Part shown: one piece after another, positions 6,599 through 13,744 of the stretch
Position numbering within the stretch: the stretch's first letter is position 1
Layout of the letters: every line of letters begins with the position of its first letter
Source of the DNA: Solirubrobacterales bacterium
GTDB lineage: Bacteria; Actinomycetota; Thermoleophilia; Solirubrobacterales; Solirubrobacteraceae
Assembly (NCBI GenBank): GCA_016215085.1
Contig: JACRMD010000043.1
Location: forward strand, 1 to 24,425
Length of the DNA: 24,425 bases
Direction of reading: 5' to 3'
Program-made: the position numbers and the translations under genes
The notes under the pieces: generated by a model
The model's database searches: none
Told to the model about the DNA's origin: nothing
The model's input: the letters and a program-made list of their open reading frames with translations, nothing else

Positions 6599-8899
6599 GT
6601 GAACCTGCTCGAGTCGGTGCAGCCCATCAACGCGGGGAGGAACGGTGGAGCCCGGAGCGCCGGCCCCACCACCATGCGCGTCGGCGTGGTCTCCACCTAT
6701 CCGCCGCGCGCCTGCGGCATCGGGACGTTCTCGCGGGACCTGCGCGAGGCGCTGCTCGGCTGCGACGGCGTGGCGGCCGTCGACCTCGTCGCGATCGTGC
6801 GCGACGACGACCTCGACCAGGCCAACGAGGTCGTCACCCGCATCCACCAGGACCAGCGCGGCGACTACGCCGCCGCGGCCCGCGTGCTCGACCGGCGCGG
6901 CGACGACGTGGTCGTCATCCAGCACGAGTACGGCATCTTCGGTGGCAACGACGGCGCGCACGTGCTGTCGCTGGCCGCGGAGCTGCGTCAGCCGATGGTG
7001 CTGACCCTCCACACCGTCCTGTCGGCGCCGTCGGTTCGCCAGGCCGAGACGCTGCGCGCGCTCTGCGACGCCGCGGCGCTGGTGTGCGTCTTCACCGAGA
7101 CGGCGCGACGCATGATCGTGGACGCGCGCCTCGTGCCGCCCGAGCGGGTGCGCGTCATCCCGCATGGCGGCCCGGTCGAGCTGCTGGCGGACCGCAACAC
7201 CCAAGCCAGGCCGCCGCTCCGGGCGATCGGCACCGACCGCGCCGTGCTCGCGACCTTCGGCCTGATCTCGCCCGGCAAGGGGATCGAGGTGGCGATCGCG
7301 GCCATGCCGGCCATCGTCGCGCGCCATCCGGAGGCGCTGTACGTGATCGCCGGGCAGACCCATCCCGAGGTCGCCAAGCTCCACGGCGAGGAGTACCGGA
7401 TCTCGCTCGAGCGGCTGGCGCGCGATCTCGACGTGGCGGACCACATCGTCTTCGACGACCGCTTCCTGAACATCGAGGACCTATCCTCGATGCTGGCGGC
7501 CACGACGATCTACCTGACGCCGTACCGCTCCCGCGAGCAGATCGTCTCCGGCGCGCTGACCTTCGCGATCGTGGCCGGCTGCCCGACCGTGTCGACGCCG
7601 TACTTCTACGCGGAGGACCTGCTGGCCTCGGGCGCCGGCGTGCTCGTCCCGTTCGACGACCCGCCCGCGCTTGCCGAGGCCGTCATCGGCCTACTCGACG
7701 ACCCCGAGCGGCTCGAGCGCACGCGCGCCGAGGCGGCCGCGGTCGGCAGCGAGCTCGCCTGGCCGGAGGTCGGCCGCCAGACCGCGGACGTGCTGCGCGA
7801 GGCGATCGCGCTCGGCCCGCCGAGCACCGCCCGGCGCCGGCCGCCGGCCACGCTGCCGCGGGCGCGCGCCTCGCACCTGCTGACGATGGTCGACGACGTC
7901 GGCATCCTCCAGCACGCCGACGGCAGCGTGCCATTGCGCGAGTCGGGCTACTGCACCGACGACGTCGCGCGCCTGGCGATCGTCGCGCTCGGGCTGGGCC
8001 GGACCACCGGCGCCGAGGTCCACCACCGCATGCTCGCGCGGAGCCTGGGCTTCCTGCGCCACGCGTGGAGCGCCGACGAGCGCGGCATGCGCAACTTCAT
8101 GTCCTACGACCGCCGCTGGCTGGACCGGCCGCACGTTGGGGACCACCTCGGGCGAGCCGCCTGGGCGCTGGGCGAGGTCGTGGCGGCCGAGCCCGTCCCC
8201 GCCCTGCGCGAGCCCGCTCTGCTCCTGCTGCGCGAGATGCTGCCGGCGCTCGCCGAGCAGCGCTCGCCGCGCACGATGGCCTTCGCCGTCCTCGGCCTCG
8301 CGCACGCCGACCCCGAGGCCGTCGGCGGCGAGGCGACCGCCGTGCTGCGCGCCCTCGCCGGACGGCTCGCCGACCAGCAGCGCACGAACGCGAGCCCGGA
8401 CTGGTGCTGGGCCGAGGACGTCTTGGCCTATGACAACGCCCGGCTGCCGCAGGCGCTGATCGCCGCCGGCGCCCGGCTCGGCGACGACGCCCTCCTGACC
8501 GAGGGGCTGCGCGCGCTGGACTGGTACGCGGGCGAGCTGGGCATCGACGGCCCGCACTTGCGGCTCGTCGGGCATCGCGGCCGCCGGCGTGGCGAGCCGC
8601 GACCGGGCGGGGGAGACGAGCAACCGCTCGACGCGGCCGCGCTCGTCGAGGCGGAGGTCGAGGCCTTCGTCGCGACGAGGGACGAGGCCCACGCCCGCCG
8701 CGCGGTGCGCGCGTTCGAGTGGTTCCTGGGCCGCAACCGGCTCCAGACGTCGGTCTACAACTTCTCCACCGGGGGCTGCCACGACGGGCTGGGGGAGACG
8801 CACGTCAACGCCAACGAAGGGGCCGAGTCGACGCTGGCCTACCTCCAGGCGCTGCTGGCCCTCGACGCCGCCGGCCTGCAGTCGACGCTGCCGGGATGA
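6599..8899 (+). CDS. GT4 glycosyltransferase fused to a C-terminal helical (six-hairpin glycosidase-like) domain
   Basis: 766 aa. The start is GTG 6599 with GGAGG 6 nt upstream (6588-6592); the catalytic fold begins near residue 27 (MRVGVVSTYPPRACGIGTF). Residues 27-405 form a GT-B, GT4-type transferase with a LISPGKGIE segment (222-230) and a donor-side region near 310-340. In place of a classic EPFG motif there is YRSREQIVSGAL (309-320). Residues 425-766 are helical, with GYCTDDVARLAI (450-461) and, near the end, GGCHDGLGETHVNANEGAES, resembling alpha/alpha-toroid glycosidase-type domains. Its stop overlaps the next start (ATGA). With a second GT4 and a GH130 protein following, a role in building or trimming a mannose-type glycan is inferred. 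Cytoplasmic: no signal peptide or membrane segment. Confidence 0.85.
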   Translation: MNLLESVQPINAGRNGGARSAGPTTMRVGVVSTYPPRACGIGTFSRDLREALLGCDGVAAVDLVAIVRDDDLDQANEVVTRIHQDQRGDYAAAARVLDRRGDDVVVIQHEYGIFGGNDGAHVLSLAAELRQPMVLTLHTVLSAPSVRQAETLRALCDAAALVCVFTETARRMIVDARLVPPERVRVIPHGGPVELLADRNTQARPPLRAIGTDRAVLATFGLISPGKGIEVAIAAMPAIVARHPEALYVIAGQTHPEVAKLHGEEYRISLERLARDLDVADHIVFDDRFLNIEDLSSMLAATTIYLTPYRSREQIVSGALTFAIVAGCPTVSTPYFYAEDLLASGAGVLVPFDDPPALAEAVIGLLDDPERLERTRAEAAAVGSELAWPEVGRQTADVLREAIALGPPSTARRRPPATLPRARASHLLTMVDDVGILQHADGSVPLRESGYCTDDVARLAIVALGLGRTTGAEVHHRMLARSLGFLRHAWSADERGMRNFMSYDRRWLDRPHVGDHLGRAAWALGEVVAAEPVPALREPALLLLREMLPALAEQRSPRTMAFAVLGLAHADPEAVGGEATAVLRALAGRLADQQRTNASPDWCWAEDVLAYDNARLPQALIAAGARLGDDALLTEGLRALDWYAGELGIDGPHLRLVGHRGRRRGEPRPGGGDEQPLDAAALVEAEVEAFVATRDEAHARRAVRAFEWFLGRNRLQTSVYNFSTGGCHDGLGETHVNANEGAESTLAYLQALLALDAAGLQSTLPG

Positions 8900-9903
8900 G
8901 GCTCGCGCTCCTCGGCCCGGTCGCCTGGCGGACGCCGCCCCGCCACTACGGGCCGTGGGAGCTCGTGACCGGCCTGCTGGCCGACGGCCTCGCCCGGCGC
9001 GGCGTCGACGTGACGCTCTTCGCCACGCTGGACTCGATCACGCTCGCACGGCTGGACGGGGTCTGCGAGCGGCCCTACGAGGAGGACGACAGCGTCGACG
9101 GGCGCGTGTGGGAGGCGCTGCACGTCGCGCACGCCCTGGGCCGCTCGGCCGAGTTCGACCTGATCCACAACCACCTCGACTGGCTGCCGCTGGCCTTCGC
9201 CGGGCTGGCCCGGGCGCCGATGGTCACGACCATCCACGGGTTCTCCTCGCCGAAGATCCTGCCGGCCTACCGGCGGTCGGCGAGCGCGTTCGTGTCGATC
9301 TCCGACAGCGATCGCGTGCCGGCACTCGACTACGTCGCGACGGTCCACCACGGCGTCGACGTCGCGGCGCTGCCGTTCTCGGCCACCCCCGGCGAGTCGC
9401 TCGTGTGCTTCGGCCGGATCCACCCCGACAAGGGCACGGCGAAGGCGATCGAGATCGCCCGCGCCGCCGGGCGCCCGCTCGTGCTGTGCGGCCCGGTGCA
9501 GGACGGGCGCTACTTCTCCGAGTCCGTCGAGCCGCACGTCGACGGCGACCGGGTCCGGTACCTGGGATCCGTCGGCCGCGAGGCGCGGGCCGCGATCCTC
9601 GGTGGGGCGAGCTGCCTGCTGCATCCGATCTCGTTCGCCGAGCCCTTCGGCCTCTCGGTCGTCGAGTCGATGCTGTGCGGCACGCCGGTCGTCGCCTACG
9701 CACGTGGATCGATGCCGGAGGTCGTCGACGACGGCGTCACCGGCGTCCTCGCACACGGCGTCGCCTCGGCGGTCGCGGGGGTGGAGCGCGCCGTCGGCTT
9801 CGACCGCGCCGCGTGCCGCCGAACGGCCGAGCGCCGGTTCTCGGCCGACCGCATGGTCGACGACTACCTCGACGTCTACGAGAGGGTCCTCGGTGAGCAC
9901 TAG
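8896..9903 (+). CDS. GT4 family glycosyltransferase
   Basis: 335 aa, a compact GT-B transferase. The start ATG at 8896 overlaps the previous stop by 4 bp (ATGA), which fixes the start and implies coupled translation; a longer open frame upstream is a shadow. Features are an N-terminal strand MRLALLGPVAWRTPP, HNHLDW (91-96), IHGFSSPK (113-120), FGRIHPDKGT (172-181) and the GT4 E-x7-E signature EPFGLSVVE (249-257). The donor is a nucleotide sugar, not identifiable from sequence. GDP-mannose would fit the GH130 neighbour (inference). Its last 11 bases overlap the next gene. Confidence 0.88.
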   Translation: MRLALLGPVAWRTPPRHYGPWELVTGLLADGLARRGVDVTLFATLDSITLARLDGVCERPYEEDDSVDGRVWEALHVAHALGRSAEFDLIHNHLDWLPLAFAGLARAPMVTTIHGFSSPKILPAYRRSASAFVSISDSDRVPALDYVATVHHGVDVAALPFSATPGESLVCFGRIHPDKGTAKAIEIARAAGRPLVLCGPVQDGRYFSESVEPHVDGDRVRYLGSVGREARAAILGGASCLLHPISFAEPFGLSVVESMLCGTPVVAYARGSMPEVVDDGVTGVLAHGVASAVAGVERAVGFDRAACRRTAERRFSADRMVDDYLDVYERVLGEH

Positions 9904-10831
9904 CGCGTCGCTGTTCACCCGGCACCCCGCCAACCCGCTGCTGACGCCGGAGCGCTGGCCGTACTCGATCAACGCGGTGATGAACGCCGCCGCGACGGTG
10001 GTCGGGGACGAGACGGTCCTGCTGTGCCGCGTCGAGGACCGCCGCGGCTTCTCGCACCTGACCTGCGCCCGCTCGCGCGACGGCGCGTCGAACTGGGTCG
10101 TCGACGACCACCCCGCCCTCGCCTACGACGGCACCCACCCCGAGGAGGAGTGGGGGCTCGAGGACCCCCGCGCGACCTACGTGGAGGAGCTCGGCCGGTG
10201 GATCATCACCTACACGGCGTTCGGCCGTGAGGGCCCGGGCGTCTCGCTGGCCCAGACCGAGGACTTCAAGTCCTTCGAGCGGCTCGGGATGGTCATGTCG
10301 CCGGAGGACAAGAACGCGGCGCTGCTGCCGCGGCGGATCGGCGGCGATTGGGTCCTCTTCCACCGGCCGACGTCGGCGCAGGGCGCCGACGTGTGGCTGT
10401 CGCGCTCGTCGGACCTCAAGAGCTGGCACTCGCCCGAGCGCGTGCTCGGCCGACGGCAGGGCGGCTGGTGGGACGCCGCGCGCGTGGGCATGGGCCCTCC
10501 GCCGCTGGAGACCGAGCACGGGTGGCTCGTCGTCTACCACGGCGTGCGCCAGACCGTCGCCGGCGGCCTCTACCGCGCCGGGCTGGCCCTGCTGGACCTC
10601 GAGGAGCCGGCGCGCGTCCTGCGGCGCTCGGACGAGTGGGTCCTCGGGCCCAACGCCGACTACGAGGTCTCGGGCGACGTCCCGAACGTCGTGTTCCCGT
10701 GCGGCCTCGTCCACGACGCCGGCAACGACACGCTCTTCCTGTACTACGGGGCGGCGGACACCCGCATCGGCCTGGCCACCGCGCGCTGCTCGGACGTCCT
10801 CGAGTACCTGCTGGCGTGCCCGCCGGGCTGA
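9893..10831 (+). CDS. GH130 family protein (beta-mannoside phosphorylase-like)
   Basis: 312 aa from GTG 9893, preceded by AGAGGG a few bases upstream and overlapping the previous gene by 11 bp. Five-bladed propeller landmarks of GH130 are CRVEDRRGFSH (45-55), WGLEDPRATY (87-96) with the likely catalytic Asp91, DKNAALLPRRIGGDWVLFHRP (139-159), GWWDAARVGMGPPP (191-204), VVYHG (213-217) and GPNADYEVSGDVPNVVFPCG (252-271). Characterised GH130 enzymes are mostly phosphorylases of beta-1,4- or beta-1,2-mannosides, releasing or using mannose-1-phosphate; a few are hydrolases. Linkage cannot be told here. Position after two GT4 genes suggests it recycles, or in reverse extends, the glycan they make. 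No signal peptide, so cytoplasmic. Confidence 0.88.
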   Translation: MSTSASLFTRHPANPLLTPERWPYSINAVMNAAATVVGDETVLLCRVEDRRGFSHLTCARSRDGASNWVVDDHPALAYDGTHPEEEWGLEDPRATYVEELGRWIITYTAFGREGPGVSLAQTEDFKSFERLGMVMSPEDKNAALLPRRIGGDWVLFHRPTSAQGADVWLSRSSDLKSWHSPERVLGRRQGGWWDAARVGMGPPPLETEHGWLVVYHGVRQTVAGGLYRAGLALLDLEEPARVLRRSDEWVLGPNADYEVSGDVPNVVFPCGLVHDAGNDTLFLYYGAADTRIGLATARCSDVLEYLLACPPG

Positions 10832-10858
10832 GCGGGCGGCGCGCCGGCTCAGACCCGG
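10823..10858. terminator. Bidirectional hairpin containing both convergent stop codons
   Basis: CCGGG-CTGAGC-(GGG)-CGGC pairs with GCCG-GCTCAG-(A)-CCCGG around a 2-nt loop, giving about 15 bp of stem. The TGA of the GH130 gene (10829-10831) and the TGA of the minus-strand gene (10849-10851) both lie within the stem. No T tract is seen. It probably ends transcription from both sides. Confidence 0.6.
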
Positions 10859-11043
10859 TACAGGAACGTGTACGCCGCGGTGTGGCCGCTCTGGACCCAT
10901 CCTTCGAGGCAGTAGCGGCACGTGGTGCCGTCGTCGGCCGGCAGGTCGAGCGTCTTGGGCGGGCGGCCCTCGACGACTTCTGCCTCCACCCGGCGGTCGG
11001 CCAGCGGGCCGTCCTCGAGCGTCGCGGTGATCGTCTCGGGCAT
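10849..11043 (-). CDS. Small hypothetical protein with a CxxC motif
   Basis: 64 aa from ATG at 11043. No family is recognised. The sequence reads as a compact beta-rich domain with a CRYC pair near residue 42, which could bind a metal or form a redox pair, followed by aromatic residues up to the C-terminus (YTFLYRV). Its convergent stop shares a hairpin with the GH130 gene, and it lies 42 bp from the start side of nothing on its own strand except the membrane-protein gene ending at 11086. It could be transcribed with that gene. Protein-like composition and clean boundaries support it being real. Confidence 0.65.
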   Translation of the reverse strand: MPETITATLEDGPLADRRVEAEVVEGRPPKTLDLPADDGTTCRYCLEGWVQSGHTAAYTFLYRV

Positions 11044-11085
11044 GCGGCCGAGCGTACTCCTCCGAGGCGTCGAGGCCGGGGCGGC

Positions 11086-12093
11086 TCACGGCCCGTCGGA
11101 GCGGCGGGCGCGCCGCAGGCGCCGCCGGTGCGCGTGGCCGCTGCCCGACCAGAGGTGGTCGGCGCCGGCCCAGGCGGCGAAGCACAGGCCGCCGATGGTG
11201 CCGGTCACGGTCATCAGCACGCCGGCCGCGGCCGCCTCGGCGACCCCGTTGCGGCCCAGGATGAGCACGGCCGCCGCGGCGCCGACGCCCGGGCCGACCG
11301 GCAGCTGGCCCAGCGTGACGACGGCGATCAGCACGGCGATCGCGTCGAAGAACGAGGCGTCGACCCCGACCGCGTGCAGCAGCATCCAGTTGCGGAAGAT
11401 CTGGGCCAGGACCGCGACCAGCACGAAGCCGATCAGCAGGCTCCCGCCCCGCAGGTGGCGCGCGACCGCCAGGCCCTTCCACAGCTCCCGGCCCTTGCGC
11501 GCCGCGAGATGGCGCAGCCCGGCGCTGAGCAGCGCGAAGAGCCCGATGGCGATGATCGGCAGCCACCACGGCAGCCCGAGCGGGCCGATCAGCGTGAACG
11601 ACGTCAGGGCGGCGAGCGTCGCCTCGACGGCGAGGATCGGGAACTCGGCCGCGATGAGCGTCGGGACCTGCGGCGTGATCTCCGGAGAGGACCGTCGCAG
11701 CGCGGTGATCCGCGCGGCCACGCCGAGCTGCCCGTTGACGACGCTGCCAAGGACCTGCATGCTCGACGCGCGGTAGAGCACCCGCCGGGCCACGGTTCCG
11801 CCGGCCGCCTGGATCGACAGGTGCCAGGCCTCGCTGCGCGACACCAGCGCGACGATCTGCAGCAGCGCGGTCACGCCGAGCACCCAGAGGGCCGTGCCGG
11901 AGATCGCGTCGGCGAACTCGTGGCGCCGGCGCGCCAGCAGCCCCACGAGGACGGCCGCGGTGAGCAGTGAGCCCGCCACCGTGATCGCCACGCGATGCCG
12001 GCGCCCGAACGCGCGCAGGGCGGCGACCAGCTCGCCCGGGCCGCGGCCGCGGGACACCGGCGGGTCGCTGGTGGTCGGGCGCCCGGAGTCCAC
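11086..12093 (-). CDS. Integral membrane protein, LPG-synthase TM/UPF0104 (flippase-like) family
   Basis: 335 aa with about seven or eight hydrophobic segments (about 35-53, 67-85, 148-168, 172-193, 217-237, 247-265, 268-280 and 285-310) and a basic C-terminal tail. Family marks include a polar loop after NGQLGVAARITALRR (120-134) and the LPVGPGVGAAAAVLILGRNG segment (264-283). Relatives include the membrane part of lysyl-phosphatidylglycerol synthase and AglD-like proteins, thought to move lipids or lipid-linked sugars. A substrate cannot be named. The start is GTG at 12093 without a strong ribosome site. Divergent from the ECF41 module, with 62 bp to that promoter. Confidence 0.8.
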   Translation of the reverse strand: MDSGRPTTSDPPVSRGRGPGELVAALRAFGRRHRVAITVAGSLLTAAVLVGLLARRRHEFADAISGTALWVLGVTALLQIVALVSRSEAWHLSIQAAGGTVARRVLYRASSMQVLGSVVNGQLGVAARITALRRSSPEITPQVPTLIAAEFPILAVEATLAALTSFTLIGPLGLPWWLPIIAIGLFALLSAGLRHLAARKGRELWKGLAVARHLRGGSLLIGFVLVAVLAQIFRNWMLLHAVGVDASFFDAIAVLIAVVTLGQLPVGPGVGAAAAVLILGRNGVAEAAAAGVLMTVTGTIGGLCFAAWAGADHLWSGSGHAHRRRLRRARRSDGP

Positions 12094-12155
12094 GGGCGAA
12101 AGCTACCCGCGGCACGGGCCGCCGCTCGGCAGTGGCGTGCGACCGGGCGCCGGCG

Positions 12156-12182
12156 TGTCACAGCCCCGATCCCGCCGGTGTC
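12156..12182 (+). promoter_or_regulatory. ECF41-type promoter
   Basis: TGTCACA (12156-12162), a 16-base spacer, then TGTC (12179-12182). The published ECF41 target is TGTCACA-N16-CGTC, so this differs by one base in the -10 element. It stands about 37 bp before the AhpD-like start, where such sigma factors usually drive their own operon. Confidence 0.8.
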
Positions 12183-12218
12183 TCCATGCCGCACCACCAA
12201 GCGACCCCGGAGACTCCC

Positions 12219-12797
12219 ATGCCCAGCACCACCCGCATCCCCAAGGCCGAAGTGACCGGCGTGTACGGCGCCCTGGTCAAGCGCATGTCGCGCAAGATGC
12301 TCGGCGACGTGGCCGAGCCGGTCGAGGTGGCGTGGCACAACCGCAAGGTGCTGAACTTCTCGTTCAGCATCGGACGCAAGGCGCAGCCGTGGGACCAGTG
12401 CGACGAGAACCTGAAGTCCTTCGCCCACATGGCGGCGGCGAGCCTGGTCGGCTGCAGCTTCTGCCTGGACCTGGGCTACTTCCAGGCCCACAACGAGGGG
12501 CTCGACGTGGCCAAGGCGCGTGAGGTGCCGCGGTGGCGCACCTCCGACGTCTTCACGCCGCTGGAGCGCGACGTCCTGGAGTACGCCGAGGCGATGACGC
12601 AGACCCCGCCGACCGTGACCGACGAGCTCGCGGCGCGCCTGCTCGAGCAGCTCGGGCCGGCCGCGATGGTGGAGCTCACCGCGTTCGTCGCGCTGGCGAA
12701 CCTGTACTCGCGCATGAACACCGCGCTCGGCGTCGAGGCCCAGGGCTTCTCGGCATCCTGCGACCTCAAGCCGCTCGCCATGCCCGTCGCCGCATGA
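12219..12797 (+). CDS. AhpD-like / carboxymuconolactone decarboxylase family protein
   Basis: 192 aa from ATG 12219, chosen because GGAG stands 6 nt upstream (12209-12212) and because upstream in-frame codons overlap the ECF41 promoter. The redox pair is C79-S-F-C82 in an alkylhydroperoxidase-D-like helical fold. The His normally four residues after the second Cys is Gly86, and the usual upstream Glu is not evident, so activity may differ from AhpD. It sits directly ahead of an ECF41 sigma factor with a 4-bp overlap, the classic arrangement in which this protein type is the main target of the sigma factor. A role in oxidative or electrophile stress is inferred only. Confidence 0.9.
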   Translation: MPSTTRIPKAEVTGVYGALVKRMSRKMLGDVAEPVEVAWHNRKVLNFSFSIGRKAQPWDQCDENLKSFAHMAAASLVGCSFCLDLGYFQAHNEGLDVAKAREVPRWRTSDVFTPLERDVLEYAEAMTQTPPTVTDELAARLLEQLGPAAMVELTAFVALANLYSRMNTALGVEAQGFSASCDLKPLAMPVAA

Positions 12798-13663
12798 CCG
12801 ACGACCCGTTCGTCACCCACCGCAGCCTGCTCTTCACCGTCGCCTACGAGATGCTCGGCTCGGGCGCCGACGCCGAGGACGTCGTGCAGGAGACCTGGCT
12901 GCGGTGGGCGAGCGTCGACCAGGCCGACATCCGCGAGCCGCGGGCCTACCTGGTCCGGATCGTGACCCGGCAGGCGCTCAACCGGCTGCGCACGCTCGCG
13001 CGGCGGCGCGAGGACTACATCGGCGAGTGGCTGCCCGAGCCGCTGCTGACGAGCCCGGACATCGCCGAGGATGTCGAGTTCGCCGAAAGCATCTCGATCG
13101 CGATGCTGACCGTCCTGGAGACCCTCGGGCCGGCCGAGCGGGCGGTGTTCGTCCTGCGCGAGGTGTTCGACCTGCCCTACGACGACATCGCCGCCGCGGT
13201 CGGCAAGTCGCAGGCGGCGGTGCGGCAGATCGCGCACCGCGCGCGGGAGCACGTGGCGGCGCGGCGGCCGCGGATCGAGGTCGGCCGGCCCGAGCACGAG
13301 GAGGTGGTCGGCCGGTTTCGCATCGCGCTGCAGACCGGCGACCTGCAGGTGCTGCTCGACGTGCTCGCGCCCGATGTGGTGCTCGTCGCCGACGGCGGCG
13401 GCGAGGTGCCCGCGGCCCCGCACCCGATCGTCGGCCGCGACCAGGTGGCGACGTACCTGTCGCGCCTGAAGACGGTCGTGCCCGGCGTGGAGGTCGGCAC
13501 GGTGTGGCTCAACGGCGCGCCCGCCGCCCGCGTGGACCTCGCCGGCGAGCTCAACACCGCGGTCAGCCTCGTGGTGGCCGACGGCCGGATCACCAACATC
13601 TACGCGATCCGCAACCCGCACAAGCTCGCCCGCCTCGGCGAGGAGGCCGCGCTGAGCCGCTGA
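12794..13663 (+). CDS. ECF41-family RNA polymerase sigma factor (SigJ-like)
   Basis: 289 aa from ATG 12794, overlapping the AhpD-like stop (ATGA). Sigma region 2 spans about 8-73 (DAEDVVQETWLRW) and region 4 about 105-157 (LREVFDLPYDDIAAAVGKSQAAVRQI). Between them lies WLPEP (79-83), a family motif. The SnoaL-like C-terminal extension (about 165-280) carries DGGGEVPAA (200-208) and NPHKL (274-278), matching the DGGGK and NPDKL marks of ECF41. In this group the extension tunes activity and no separate anti-sigma factor is needed; none is seen here. It likely recognises the promoter at 12156-12182, making an autoregulated operon. Confidence 0.93.
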   Translation: MTDDPFVTHRSLLFTVAYEMLGSGADAEDVVQETWLRWASVDQADIREPRAYLVRIVTRQALNRLRTLARRREDYIGEWLPEPLLTSPDIAEDVEFAESISIAMLTVLETLGPAERAVFVLREVFDLPYDDIAAAVGKSQAAVRQIAHRAREHVAARRPRIEVGRPEHEEVVGRFRIALQTGDLQVLLDVLAPDVVLVADGGGEVPAAPHPIVGRDQVATYLSRLKTVVPGVEVGTVWLNGAPAARVDLAGELNTAVSLVVADGRITNIYAIRNPHKLARLGEEAALSR

Positions 13664-13706
13664 CACGTGGCGCGTAGATCGCCTTCCCCTGCGCCCGCCC
13701 CGCGGT

Positions 13707-13712
13707 TAGGTT
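13707..13712 (+). promoter_or_regulatory. Possible -10 box (TAGGTT) for the secreted beta-helix gene
   Basis: TAGGTT fits the TANNNT consensus and lies 33 bp before the ATG. No strong -35 is present; TTCCCC at 13684-13689 is the only candidate with a 17-base spacer. Confidence 0.35.
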
Positions 13713-13744
13713 CGCAGGCGACCACCCAAGCGGAGGGGAATGTC

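Noticed and set aside
6193..8433. Open frame of 746 codons on the plus strand
   Set aside because: Arg/Pro/Ala-rich, no motifs; it is a shifted frame of the GT4 fusion gene.
9737..12115. Minus-strand frame of 792 codons
   Set aside because: Its recognisable parts are wrong-frame readings of the flippase-like gene and antisense of the GH130 and GT4 genes.
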